64,000 nucleotides of DNA. It comes from Diplonema papillatum (Eukaryota > Euglenozoa > Diplonemea > Diplonemida > Diplonemidae). The DNA lies in the NCBI GenBank assembly GCA_030068145.1, contig JAPJBO010000097.1:248001-312000 (forward strand), in the 5' to 3' direction. Under the pieces are notes generated by a model. The model saw only the letters and a program-made list of their open reading frames with translations. It had not been told where the DNA came from and searched no databases. Of the stretch, positions 43,664 to 54,700 are shown one piece after another; the first letter of the stretch is position 1, and the number at the start of each line of letters is the position of its first letter. The translations under genes and the position numbers were made by a program.

Positions 43664-44750
43664 TATCCTTATTAGTGGAGTAGGACGGTAATTCTGAAGT
43701 CTCCAGTTGACCGTAGATGCTTGTTGCTGGTTTTGGTTGCAGGTTGGATAGCGAACCTTCAGAGCCGAGGATAGTTCTCACCTCTCTCGTGCTTCCCAAA
43801 CGAGCCGCGGACTGCCGTAGGTGGTGCTGCGTTGCTTGTCTGCGTTTGCACCGCAGAACCCCCAAAAAGAGCCGAAAGACACTCGTTGGGGTGACCAGAT
43901 GGTCAACAGCCGCAGAACACAGACCGCAAGGCCACTAGTCGAATACGGCCCGTGGAAACTGGAGAAGGTCTAAGGTCATAAACGATGCTCCGTGCCTTGA
44001 GCATCTTCTACGGAAGGAACGTGGAATGAAAAAAGGGCAGACTTGAGGTGTTTGATTGCGGAATCCCAAGCACAGAACAGATAGTACCGGTTCGGAAGGA
44101 GCCCTGTCCGCACTCCATCCGCGCGCAGAACTTTTATTTGATGGCTGGTTAGAACCAACTGAGAGCCGATCCTCCCCCTTCCGGAGAAGGTCGGCCTCTG
44201 TCTCGTCCGTGACACCCTGTGTCGCTTGACACACCGACGTCTGTTAGCACTCAGTGTCTTGACACCCTGCTCGCCCTGTGCCTTTTGATACCCCGTGTCT
44301 GTGTCACTTGGCAGGGTCTTCTTTCTCCGCTACAATTTCAGGTCGGCGCCCTCTACTGCTGTTTCGCCAGATAGTAGGTTGGGACACCCTGTGTCTTCAG
44401 ATCTCGCAGTTTCACCGAGGGTGTTGATGCACCACGAAGATATAAAAAATACGGTGGAACCGTGTTGCTTGCTGTTCGACACGAATCGAACAGGGCGGGG
44501 GGGATTGTATGGAGTGCCTGCCCCCCCCCCCCATTAGTACGTATGAAAGGCGTTACGCCTCTGGTTGCGCGAAGATTTGACGCTTCGCTGACAAAAGAGC
44601 TCTAGTTGTGTTAAACCCAGGCGCTTTTTTAGGCCTGAGCCTCAGCCCCAGGGCTTACGCTCCGTTTTCGGTCTCAGAGAAAATACGTGTGGTCCACATG
44701 ACGCTCGGGTTAGAGGGAAAAAAAACCTTTCCCCCCTATGTGTGGCGTGG
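43664..44750. other. No gene recognised
   Basis: The motif GTCTCCAGTTGACCGT at 43700 and several GACACCCTG repeats at 44210-44400. Short frames only. Confidence 0.45.
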
Positions 44751-44754
44751 AACG

Positions 44755-45190
44755 TAGTAGTAGTAGGTGTCATCCTAATCCGGGAACAAGTCAGGGAGAA
44801 GAACGGAGCAATCTTTACAAACGAACGAGTGACATAAAGTGGCCGCTTGAGCGGCGCCAATCCGAGCGCACACAGCAGCAGTGACGCGTCGGCAGTATTT
44901 GCACTTCAGGATGGGGCTGCCGTCATGAGCGTCGACGGCTAGCGAGTGTCGGCAGAGGGTGCAGTGGTCGGAGCAAGCTTGAACGTGGCAGGTCGGTGAG
45001 TTGGTCGATGTACTTCAGCGCATTAACCTTGCGCATGCGCCGCGCAGCCTGCGAGATCACGCGCTTCCGGGGGTCGTCCAGATCCGGTCCCACGTGCCTT
45101 CATGCCTTTCCGCGTCTTCCGCGGCGGCCGCACGGTTCTCTGCCTTTCCCCCCTATGTGTGGCGTGCAGTAGTAGTAGTAGTAGTATGTG
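44755..45190 (-). pseudogene. LINE 3'-end fragments with (CTA)n tails and zinc-binding remnant
   Basis: On the minus strand 45120-44810 encodes, in two frames, pieces such as RMRKVNALKYIDQLTDLP and then a Cys-rich stretch (CTLCRHSLAVDAHDG, LKCKYCRRVTAAVC), ending CHSFVCKDCSVLLPDLFPD-stop. This is followed by GGATGACAC and (CTA)4 at 44775-44757. A second (CTA)n with GACGACACA before it is at 45190-45168, and a third copy of the same 3' end is at 48055-47958. The CxxC pattern recalls the tail of the LINE at 4044-6014. The microsatellite tail is typical of some LINE 3' ends. Confidence 0.6.
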
Positions 45191-45199
45191 TCGTCTGCC

Positions 45200-46508
45200 G
45201 AAGCAGCCGGAGACAGCAGGCGCAGGGGGCAGGTCTTGCTTTACAATTCTCTTCTTCATGGAGACCCGCCCCCGGCCATCCCGACTGTCCAATCACTGTC
45301 GAGAAAAAATTTTGCTGCCGGTTTGTTTGTGCGCACTTTCTTCAAACCTGTTTTGTTCATCTAACGGGAGTGAGGATAGTACGCTGCCATCGATCTGTTT
45401 TTGTTCTTGACAAATTGCATTTGCTAGACACAAAAATATGTCTTCTCTCTTTCGCTTTCCTTTTTTTTTTTTAGCAGGCCGAGTTCCAGGCCTCTCTTCA
45501 GGTTGTTCTTCTTCTTTTTCACCTGGTATGTCTTGAGTTAGGGATCTCCATGTGAAGCACGGACATGTAAACTGTGACAGTGACATGAATCTTCAGTTTG
45601 GTGTTAGTTCGCTCATTGCTCAGGCTTACATTTTTGGAACACATTGCAATGTCTCGAAAAAAAAAATCCAAAAAAAAATTAACGTGTGGAAATCCACACG
45701 TTCCACACGTGGAGCGTAAGCCCTGCTCAGCCCGCTGGTCCAAAAAGCTTTCAGTTTGCCGTAAGTGTGCCGAATTTGCTTTTGTGCACGCTTCTTTTTT
45801 ATTCCGTCGACTCGAGGGCCACGCGCTTTATTAGTTATGTTGACGTGCGACTGATTTCGTGTTCATGCGTCGTTTTCTTAGTACTAACAATCTTGCGGGT
45901 TGCCCTTCAATGTATTGTGCAGGTGTTTTGGCGGTTGATCTGAATTCCTTCCTGAATATCCACAGGGTAAATACAAGTGGGAAAACGATCACCCCGCACG
46001 CACAAACAAAACGAAGCCTGTCTTTTTTTCTGAGCGGTCGGGAGGTAGGCCCTGCAGTCTGCAATCATCAGAGCTAGAGGCTCCAGATTTCCGCAATCCG
46101 GGACCTCTACCTGTGGCTAAACACAGACTCAGGCGCTGGGCAATTCAGTCCCTCTTACTTGTGTTTACACACGCACGCACGCACGTAGGCACACACACAC
46201 ACACACACGTGGACACACTCTCGCTAAGGGGGGCGCCACGTTAAAATGAGTCCGCGACACACACGTGCATCCCTTCGGCGGGTCCTCTCTCGCATCGGGG
46301 GCGCAAAGAGCAGTTGACAGCGACATTCAGCCTTCCTCCTCAACAATTCTCTCGCGGCTGCGACGCACACGGCGAGAGTGACGCAAAAACGTACGTTAAA
46401 GGCGGGACGGACGGCACCGATTCACTGCCGCAGGACAACGCACCTTCCAAAAAACAGTCGAAAAATACTCGGAGGCGCCGCCCGGCGTCTACCTACACGG
46501 CGGAGTCC
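45200..46508. other. No gene; repeat H copy and microsatellites
   Basis: Repeat H at 45365-45425, an AC-rich microsatellite near 46170-46208. One frame at 46314-46529 (plus) is protein-like in composition but has no support. Confidence 0.45.
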
Positions 46509-46509
46509 A

Positions 46510-46630
46510 GCCTCAGAAGCTGGAGTTAAGACCGGCGCCGCGCCCGCTTTTCGGTGCGGACTTACACGTGCTTTGGTTGTTTTTCGGGTGTGGTTAGGGC
46601 ACACCCTCTCTTAACTCCAGCTTCTGAGGC
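46510..46630. mobile_element. Short hairpin MITE (family M), clean copy
   Basis: GCCTCAGAAGCTGGAGTTAA at the left faces its exact complement at the right (22-bp inverted repeats), total 121 bp. Interior: CCCGCTTTTCGGTGCGGACT and a GGTGTGG...CACACC hairpin. Confidence 0.85.
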
Positions 46631-46699
46631 GTGGACACTCACCGCGCATCCAAATCGCCAGTATAGCTGCACGCAACTGAATACCGGGGGGAAACGTTC

Positions 46700-46775
46700 G
46701 CTTAATGTTCAGGCAGGACACTGCCCCGCAGGCATGTTTGATGCTAGCAACAAGTCTTCTTCGAGGGGGGTTTCC
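46700..46775 (-). repeat. Repeat E copy
   Basis: On the minus strand reads LEEDLLLASNMPAGQCPA-stop in the same frame as the host exon terminus at 35071, then AACATTAAGC. Confidence 0.75.
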
Positions 46776-47734
46776 TCATAGGAAACGAACAAAATGGTTG
46801 TGCCACCAAAAATGGAATTGCGATTTGCCTGGGGGCCTCCTCGAGTATTTTCTCCAAAGCAGGTAGACAACAATTTACTTTTCAGTAGTTGCCGGCTGCT
46901 CATTTTGGGGTGCGTCGCAGCAGTTGGAAACGGACCGCAACATGCAACCGGCTTTTACTGCTCAGGAATGGGTACAGACATCGTGTCCATACCGGTACAA
47001 ATTGCTGTAGAACTTCAGCCAGAGTCTACAGTATACCAGAATGGACCAGTCTGCGGCATCAACGTCGTCAAAGCTGACCAGTTCAGGAGGCCATCTTAGC
47101 GATTGACCTTTGGCAGCAAAACACGAAACAGCAGGTCGAACCAATAAGCGCTCCGAAGCGCAAACAGAGCACGGCAAAATGGGAGAGTCTATCTTAGATC
47201 CCCCTTCTTAACAGATGCGTGCGCCGCGGACTGCGGTGATACTCTGTTTCGCGCGCAATGGGCGTGCTGTGCGATAGGCCATAGGCCATGGACAACGGCA
47301 GACAATTCGATGATTTTTCAGGGGACGGTGGACTGGCTCTCTTTAGATGCCAAAAATGAGAGATGCGAACTAACACGTACGAGAAGAACCAGTGGGTCTC
47401 AACAACAGAAGTTTTGCTTTCTTCTTTTCCTTTCGTTGTCGACATCTTTTTTTTTAATTTTGGCAAAGGTAACTTTTTCGTACTCGTTTAGCAGCGGCTG
47501 CCTCCTTTGTGGGTCGCCGGGGAAAGATCTTTTCAGTGTTGTGGCAGAACACTGCTTCTCGTGCGCGTAATGATGCTACAATGCAGGGCAGCCCGCAAGA
47601 TTGTACGTTCAGAAAGTACATCGCGTGATTTGTGGCGGCATGTGATTTAACGCTGGCGTGCGGGTTTTGTTGTCGCCATGTACACTTTCAAGACATGCTT
47701 GGAAGTGGTCTCACCGGGCACTTTCGGCCATCAA

Positions 47735-47960
47735 AAATACTCGAGGGACTGCCTTGTGCTCATTTCGAAGGAGGCTAGAGGGGGAGAAAACAATACAACT
47801 ACAAAGTGGGTCTTTTTTGTCGAACGCTTACGCCCGCCACTAAACCCAGATTTACCTGTGTTTCGTGTGGGCTACAGCACATTTACCTCCTTTGATCTAT
47901 CGCAACTGGCAGTCTCCTCAAGCATTTCCTACAAAGCAGGTGCTTATACAGTACATAGTA
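47735..47960 (+). repeat. Repeat G, near-complete copy
   Basis: Matches 15752-15950 with few changes; it ends at GGTGCTTATACAG, next to a (GTA)n tract. Confidence 0.8.
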
Positions 47961-48055
47961 GTAGTAGTAGTAGTAGTAGTATGTGTCATCCTAATCCGGG
48001 AACAAGTCAGGGAGAAGAACGGAGCAATCTTTACAAACGAACGAGTGACATGAGG
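47958..48055 (-). repeat. LINE 3' end with (CTA)n tail
   Basis: On the minus strand: CHSFVCKDCSVLLPDLFPD, stop, GGATTAGGATGACACAT, then about seven CTA units. Almost identical to 44835-44757. Confidence 0.75.
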
Positions 48056-48072
48056 AGTTTATACAAAAAAAA

Positions 48073-48365
48073 AAAAAATACTCGACGTAGCTGATTCGAC
48101 TCCTATTGGAAGGGGGGAAATATAGAGGTAGGGGCAAATACAATACAAACAACCTGATTTGTTCTTCGCTTACACCACCGTATGTTGCTTTCTCACTCAG
48201 GACTTTGACCGGTTGTGTTTGTGTGATTTGTCGCGTAGGGGTAGACCCGCACGACCTCACGTCCGTTCAACACGTGGTTCGGTAGTTACAGCATCCTTAC
48301 TTGGGATCCCTTCGGTTCTTTGTCTGGCAGCATCGTCGAGCATTTCCTTCCAAGCTGGCGCCCAT
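48073..48365 (+). repeat. Dispersed repeat R, copy 1
   Basis: About 290 bp starting AATACTCGACGTAGCTG, matched along its whole length by 60062-60350. Non-coding. Confidence 0.85.
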
Positions 48366-48548
48366 GTAAAAAAAGAGCCAGGCGAGCCCAGATTAAAATG
48401 GCGATCACCTGTAAAACACTGTAGTCAGAGAAAAAATGCTGCTTAAGAAGTTCGGAAGGCGCGTCCCTGACAGCAAGTGTCGGACTAGCCCATCCGGAGG
48501 CGGTTGATTCCTTCAGGTATGCTTTCTACCGGCGGGAGTTGTAAATTT

Positions 48549-48715
48549 GTTGCATTACTGTGTGTGTGGGTCTATGAAGCGTGGATGATGCCTCTCGCGC
48601 TGCTCCCCTTGAGGTTCCTGGCTCATGCCAAAGCGCCGCCGCCCGGGTTAAGGGGTTGCGGCATCAGGCGTGGGCCAGGGCCAGGGAGACTGTTCGGAGG
48701 GGTCACCACCCACCG
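48549..48715 (+). repeat. Direct repeat left of the RNase H LINE
   Basis: About 167 bp (AATTTGTTGCATTACTGTG ... GGGGTCACCACCCACC) repeated at 50036-50204 with few changes. Confidence 0.85.
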
Positions 48716-48900
48716 TTCGCGGGCTTCGTTACTTCACTGCCCCCGGCTCTCCCCGGCCTTCGTCATCCCGGGGAGGGTTTCACGGCCATCCCCCCCCGCG
48801 TGGGGAATGGACTGGTGCTGTGCCGCGGGTCCTTCCGTGCGTCCTCGCGACGTCGCCGCTGTCGATGTCGCTGCCGCTGTTGCTGCCGCTGCAGCCGCTG

Positions 48901-50037
48901 TCACCCCGCCCGTTGCGCGTCGGCTTTCTTCTTCTCGGCGTTCGCTAGGACGTCCCAAAGGTGGCGGCTGCCGCCGCCGCGTGCGCGACGGTGCGTCGCC
49001 CGGTCGTGTCTTGCCCGTGCCTTCCACTTCTCGCCGCTGTGTTGCCACCCCCGTGGGTAATGGGCCTGGGGTCGGAAGCTGCCGGTCAGGACACCCGCCT
49101 TCTCCCAGTGGCCGCCCTGGTCGCCCCGTCCTTTGTTCGCCATCTTTTTGGGCACGTGCCGTACGGCGGCGACTTCGAACGCCCGCATCACCGCTTCGAA
49201 GGCCTCCCGGTTGTTGATCTGCGGCCGTTTGTTGAGGCCCTGGAGGATGGGTCCCCCGAGGCTGGTGAGGTGGTTGACGCGCATCTCGAGGGCCGGGTGG
49301 ACGGCTTTCACGCGCGCAATCTTGCCCAACCTGCTCAGCGCGGTCCTCATCGCCCACCCTTTCGCGGTCGCCGAGTCGCTGTAGGCCTGTGCCGCCTGTC
49401 GCTGTGCGGTGTCCATGGCGCGGTTGGACAGTTCGTCCGCATCCTTGTTGAGCTCGCGAGGAATGTGCACCGGCTCGATCGTCGTCCGTCGGTCGTGCAG
49501 CTTCGCCAACAGGTTCTGCGCCTGGTCGTAGTATCGCCGGAGTGTTTCGTTGCACCTCTTCGTGCCCTTTATCTGACCAATGACCAGTTCGCTGTCGCCC
49601 TTGACGACGATGGTGCGGGGTGTCGGCGGCACGGGGTCCCGCAGCAACCTCGCCAACACGCTGACGAACCCGACGTATTCCGCCACGTTGTTCGTCGCTC
49701 TCCCGGCGATGGGCTTCTCAACTTCCCACTGCTTGACGCCTTTGTCGTAGAAGACCGCCCCGGCTCCCGCGACCGCGCCGTTGGTCCCGTTCCCCCGACT
49801 GCCGCCGTCGAAGAACGCCGCCGTCTCCTCTCCCGGCAGCGTGTCCGCCACGGTCCAGCGCTCCTTCGGCTGCCGCTGCGCGATGTTCTCCTGCCTCCGC
49901 TGTGTGCCGGCCGGCATGAGGGTCAGGCCGCTGTGCAGCTCAAAATCGACAGCGAGCTCGAAATACGAGATGGAGGCCTCCTTGCCTGTTTCGGACCACC
50001 GCTTCGTCGAGCACCATTCTGCCAGCGCCAGGAGCAA
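48901..50037 (-). CDS. 5'-truncated LINE ORF2 fragment with RNase H domain
   Basis: A 378-codon frame with no RT. Residues 22-40 (SYFELAVDFELHSGLTL) and 247-262 (HPALEMRVNHLTSLGG) are the two halves of the C-terminal module seen in the other LINEs here. Between them is a complete type I RNase H: FFDGGSRGNG (D77), NNVAEY (E120), KGDSELV (D148) and NKDADELSN (D201), the four catalytic acids. RNase H removes template RNA from the RNA:DNA hybrid during reverse transcription. The tail is basic (RATHRRARGGG, KKKADAQRAG). The start is where the copy was truncated, not a real initiation codon. Its 3' flank to about 48720 resembles that of the 6.4-kb element. It is intact as far as it goes but cannot move on its own. 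Confidence 0.85.
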   Translation of the reverse strand: MLLALAEWCSTKRWSETGKEASISYFELAVDFELHSGLTLMPAGTQRRQENIAQRQPKERWTVADTLPGEETAAFFDGGSRGNGTNGAVAGAGAVFYDKGVKQWEVEKPIAGRATNNVAEYVGFVSVLARLLRDPVPPTPRTIVVKGDSELVIGQIKGTKRCNETLRRYYDQAQNLLAKLHDRRTTIEPVHIPRELNKDADELSNRAMDTAQRQAAQAYSDSATAKGWAMRTALSRLGKIARVKAVHPALEMRVNHLTSLGGPILQGLNKRPQINNREAFEAVMRAFEVAAVRHVPKKMANKGRGDQGGHWEKAGVLTGSFRPQAHYPRGWQHSGEKWKARARHDRATHRRARGGGSRHLWDVLANAEKKKADAQRAG

Positions 50038-50222
50038 TTTGTTGCATTAGTGTGTGTGGGCCTTTGAAGCGTGGATGATGCCTCTCGCGCTGCTCCCCTT
50101 GAGGTTCCTGGCTCATGCCAAAGCGCCGCCGCCCGGGTTAAGGGGTTGCGGCATCAGGCGTTCGCCAGGGCCAGGGAGACTGTTCGGAGGGGTCACCACC
50201 CACCAATTTGTTGCATTAGTGT
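50036..50222 (+). repeat. Direct repeat right of the RNase H LINE
   Basis: Second copy of 48549-48715, itself followed by another AATTTGTTGCATTAGTGTG, so this 167-bp unit starts and ends with the same 19 bp. Confidence 0.85.
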
Positions 50223-50639
50223 GATTGTCAGGCCTTCGACTACCCTGAGCAACGCACTAAGCACACTCCGTGTCTACGTCACAGCAGATGGAACGCGTTT
50301 GTTACGTCGCCGCGGAGGCGGCCTACGAGTGGGTGTCATTGTGGCCTCCCGGCGGGAGCCATCGTTGGATGACCCTTCGCTCGCTTCTTCGCGTTTGCGC
50401 CGGTTCGCGCGTCGGATGGACGCAGCCGGGGGCTGCGCATTGGGCTACTTGGGGAGTTGTTTGGGGTTCATACTTTCTCGGCGTCGCCACTCGCGGCTGC
50501 TTTTTTTTTTGCGTTTCTTGCTCCTCTGCACTGCTCCCGCTGCAGCCGACTATCCGGCTTTTTTTTTTCGGAGCGAAAGACTTCGTTGGTGCCCTGAAAA
50601 CTACACTTTTCTCCGGGCATTTCGTTCGCGGGCGTCCCC

Positions 50640-51190
50640 TTGTTTTGTTTGTGCGCACTTCCTGCAACCCTGCGTTGTTCATCTTAACGGGAGTGAGGAT
50701 AGTACGCGCGCGCCATCGATCGGTTTTTGTTCTTGACAAATTGCATTTGTTAGACACACAAATTGCTGTTGGAAAGAAGGTCTGGGCGTTGAAACGACCC
50801 CTGCCTCTGGGGTCGGTTCACGTCACCCCTACCTCTTTCTCGCTTCGTGTCTTCGCGACGGGCCCACTGCTATAGCACTGTACCAGTCTGCCCAAAAAGC
50901 TGGCTGGCCCAGTATTGTTGGTAATACTACACTCTTTGCGCGCTTCCTGCAACCTGTTTTTTGGTCATCTAACGGGAGTGAGGATAGTACGCTGCCATCG
51001 ATCGGTTTTGCTCTTGACAAAATGCATTTGTTAGACACGCAAATTGCTGTTGGAAAGAAGGTCTGGGCGTTGAAACGATCCCTACCTCTGGGGTCGGTTC
51101 ACGCCACCTACTTCGCAACGGGCCCACTGCAATAGCACTGTACCAGTCTGCCTAAAAAAGCTGGCTGGCCCAGTATTATTGGTAATATTA
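50640..51190 (+). repeat. Tandem duplication containing repeat H
   Basis: 50650-50930 and 50940-51190 are two collinear copies (GTTGGAAAGAAGGTCTGGGC, CACTGTACCAGTCTGCC, GGCTGGCCCAGTATT). Each starts with repeat H. The unit is about 280 bp. Confidence 0.8.
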
Positions 51191-51199
51191 CACTCCCTG

Positions 51200-53700
51200 T
51201 CGTGCGCGTTGTGCTGCGATCAAGAGAGGGAAAGAGAAGTCGTACCACCAGTATGCTACTGGAGATCCACTTCGCTTGAGAATCCAGGTCTCCAGTTTAA
51301 CTCGTATACGGGGCTGTGCGTGCGTTTGTTGGCAGAGGCCGAGTCTTTTGGTTGGAGCTGCCTTTGGAACATTTGGACGGGTACGCAAGGTCGCGGTGAC
51401 CCGCCGGTCGTTTACGACTTGCTTTTAGACTGGTTTTCTTTGATGAAACCAGGGTAGCCAAGAAATGAATTTGGCTGGCTGAAATTGTTCACGGGGGGCA
51501 TTTTTTTTTTTTTTTTTTTCCGGCGATATTCGCTCAGAGTTGCCAGTGTTCTCTCGCCGATCTGTTTCACGACTCACTCATGCACGATACGCAGGACGAA
51601 GGTCGGCGGGTCAATTTTTTAGAGTGCAAGTTCGCTTAGGGATCCGGGGTTTTATAGTCTCCGGGTGACCGTAGTCATAATGGTTCCTTTAAGGTATAGT
51701 ATGTTTGTGTGTATATATTTGCTGCCTATTGCCGACTATTCGACTTACTTTAGCGCGCGCTCTTTTTCCTATGTGCTTTGCCAAGTCCATGGCTCTTGTG
51801 ACCGACACCGAGTTCACGTTCGCGAGGAAAGCGATCTCGGACCCCCCACCTTTTTTTAGAGTCAAAGATTATGCAAGAAAACGTACTAGTTTGTCGAATT
51901 ACTGCCATCACCGCTACACCCTGACTCTTGAGCACATGAGGAACTACCTGCAGGGCGCTGGCACTGCCGGGCAGAGCCTCAATAAATTTTAGCGTTATTT
52001 GAGGCTTAGAAGGTCGGTATTTTAAAGTCTCCGGTTGACCGTAGAGGCTTGGGTATGGAGGGATAAATTTGGTCAAGAAAATCGGTGAGGCGAAAAAAAA
52101 AATGTTTTATGGTCAACCCTATTTTCACCAGGTCAGATGTGAAGTGAGAGCTGCGTTGTTTGCAGAGGTTTTTCACCATTGCCTGCCCGCGTTTGCTGTC
52201 CAATACAGGTACACGGCCCATAACAGCACAACAATAATTGAACCGCAACAAGAAAATGAAAGGAAAGGGCCAGACAACACGGGCTTTCTTGGACTGCTCG
52301 GGGCGATTTGACTGGTTTGCTGTAAGAAGTCGGTGTTGATTGTCTCCGGCTCGTCGGAGGCGGGGGCTTGAGAGGAATGTGTGTCGGTGCGCTTCCTCTC
52401 TAATACGGTTGTGCCCGAGTGGTTTGGTATGAGTGTTGCGCTGTACCGCTTTCGGTGCAGGCTGGTTGGTGTTGCGGGCGTTTGTTGAGGGGAAACGACG
52501 CCCCGCGTCCACCTTTAAATCGCGGCTTTTTTTGCCCCCTGGCCCACGCATCAGCTGCACGGGGGAAAGGTGGCGTCGTCGGATGATGGTGACGCGGGGC
52601 TCGTTCGGCACTCTCGGACCAGTTTGCATTGTGAAACGGCGGTTCTCGACTGTCTCCGGCCGCAGGGGGCCCTACCTTGTGTGTACGACACACTGTATGA
52701 AAATAACAACGGGGTTTCCAGCTGCTGCGATCACGTGTTTTTTAACTGTAGTGATAAGATCATAACATTATGCTGTCTACTATTCACATATATGTTATCA
52801 TGCCGCATGTTGTCTAACATGCGAACTCCAGAGCTGGGTCTCGTATGCACGTACCCTCCCCTTCCGACAACCAGTGTAAGCCATTGTAAGCGAGAGCGAA
52901 GAGTAACGGTGTTTGAGGGAGAGGAGCACAACCGTGGCTTTTGTTCATCGAGTCGAGTCAGCAAGACCACGAGAGGTGCTGAGCAGCCGCACTGGAAGAG
53001 CTACACGGGAACGCCCTCGTGAAGGACCCCGTCACAGGCCGACAATGGTTGTGGAGGGGGGGGTTCGTTGTAATTGGATCAAGTTTTGGGAAATAGGGGA
53101 GGCTGAGAGAGGTTGCGCCGAAGAACGTCGGTTGGATAGTTCGTGCTACCTCCGTTCTTTTTCACTCGCTCTTTATTCTCTTCTCGCGTACGGACGCTTT
53201 GTCTAGCCAACGACAAGTACGCACTGTCATTTGCCACCGCAGAGCCGAACGTGGGTGTCACAAACCCCCGAATCCAGTACCGACCATGCGTGTACAAATT
53301 TGGGCTTTTTTTGGAGGTTCTGAAACACTTGTTGGACTTGGTCGGAATTCTGACACAAGTAGGTACGTTACGCGACAGCAAACGGCGCAACGCAGCTAGT
53401 CCGGCAACAGGCAAAATACACAACCATACTCCGTCTGGAACAAGTCTCCGAGGCGAAAGCGGGCTGCGTTTTGTTGGTATTACCCAACCTGTCCCGTAAA
53501 GGGATGTTTCGTGTTTTCGACGAAGCCTGACAGACCGGCACGCTTTGAGTCTTCGGAACCTTTTTTTCCAAGAAATGTTTGAACGGTTCACTTTAGGTTT
53601 AGGGTTTGCCCCAGTTTGCTGTCATGTGTGGCCCTAGTCCTTCACGTATACGATAAAAGCCGATCGGCATCCACATCCGGACCCTGAGGCCCATAAAAGC
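51200..53700. other. No gene recognised
   Basis: Motif pairs AAGTTCGCTTAGGGATCC...GGGTGACCGT (51612-51670) and GTCTCCGGTTGACCGT (52030). Frames at 52069-52311 and 52433-52765 are open but have no motif I recognise. Confidence 0.4.
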
Positions 53701-53704
53701 CAGT

Positions 53705-54150
53705 CTCTCTGTGCTCACCGTACTGGTCCCTGCGTGCTTCGGTCCCTTAAGCCACATAAGGCGGACCATCATCAGCGCGGGACCTGAGTGTCTGCAGACA
53801 GAACAGCGGTGTGAGTCTGGTTTGTCAGACGGCTGTTCGTAGCTCGTTACAGCCAGAACCACCCGTGTTACCAGAGCACAGGCGAATCCGTCACGGGGAG
53901 GCGTTGTTATTGGTGCTGGTTTTGAGGGATAAGGAAAAGGTAAAAAATCTTTTTGCGGTGGCATCCTGGTCTGGTAGTCCGTGCTACCTCCATTCTTACG
54001 CTCGTTCTCTTCTCTACTCACTACTGTACGTACTCTTTCACTCTGGCAGAGCACGGACGAATCCGTCACGGGGAGGAGGCCCCTCCAACCGTGTCTGAGC
54101 GGTTAAAAAACTCAGGGCCCCCGCCCTGATTGTGGCTGCGACCCATCGTC
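53705..54150 (+). repeat. Family A copy split by a later insertion
   Basis: Family A runs 53705-53900, is interrupted by 146 bp, then resumes at 54047 and continues to the CAGGGC...GCCCTG hairpin near 54115-54130. Confidence 0.85.
53901..54046 (+). mobile_element. 146-bp retroposon-like insertion with 29-bp target duplication
   Basis: The insert begins GCGTTGTTATTGGTGCTGG and is flanked by 53872-53900 and 54047-54075, a 29-bp direct repeat (CAGAGCAC.G..CGAATCCG...) with two mismatches. A partial copy is at 36790-36870 and another fragment near 34945. The length and long duplication fit a LINE-mobilised short element. Confidence 0.75.
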
Positions 54151-54174
54151 GAGGCGGGGATGCGGGGGGAAAAC

Positions 54175-54245
54175 TTAGTTTAATGTTTAGGCAGGACACT
54201 GCCTCTCATGCATGTTTGATGCTAGCATCAAGTCTTCTTCGAAGA
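54175..54245 (-). repeat. Repeat E copy
   Basis: On the minus strand reads FEEDLMLASNMHERQCPA-stop, then AACATTAAACTAAG. Contains TTGATGCTAGCATCAA and the AGGCAGGACACTGCCT hairpin. Confidence 0.8.
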
Positions 54246-54282
54246 GAGTGTAAAATGGGGGGGGGGGGGGGTCTTCTTAAAT

Positions 54283-54560
54283 GAACGCTCTGAGTTGGGG
54301 CAAGATTGCGGCTACTAAACGCCATGGCAAGTGTGTTGATACGTAGATACCATGCCGGAAGATTCTCGGGATGACCGAGATGCGGGTACTCCTTCGCCTC
54401 CTGAGTTGGGTGGTAGATGCCGCGTAAAATACTTTGAGTTGGGGCAAGGTTGCGGCTACTAAACGCCATGGCAAGTGTGTGAATACGTAGATACCATGCA
54501 TCCGAAGATGCTCGGGATGAGTATCCGCCCCGAGAGCGGGTACTCATTCGCCTCCTGATG
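54283..54560 (+). repeat. 147-bp tandem duplication
   Basis: Two adjacent copies starting GAGTTGGGGCAAGATTGCGG / GAGTTGGGGCAAGGTTGCGG, with the second diverging slightly near its end. Confidence 0.85.
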
Positions 54561-54700
54561 CTCCTGAGTACCTCATATACACACCCCACGGGGTATAAGG
54601 GGGATGTGGTGTACATACATAGGTACCACATACTGCGTAGTGTGGATACTACCTACCTAGGTCCTCAGGATAACCTCAGGGTCAGGATCCCGAGCTCGTG

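Noticed and set aside
48961-50067. A 368-codon plus-strand ORF
   Set aside because: Antisense to the RNase H frame, which has all four catalytic residues.
48549-50222. LTR retrotransposon interpretation
   Set aside because: No integrase, protease or LTR start/end signals; the RNase H sits inside a non-LTR type module.
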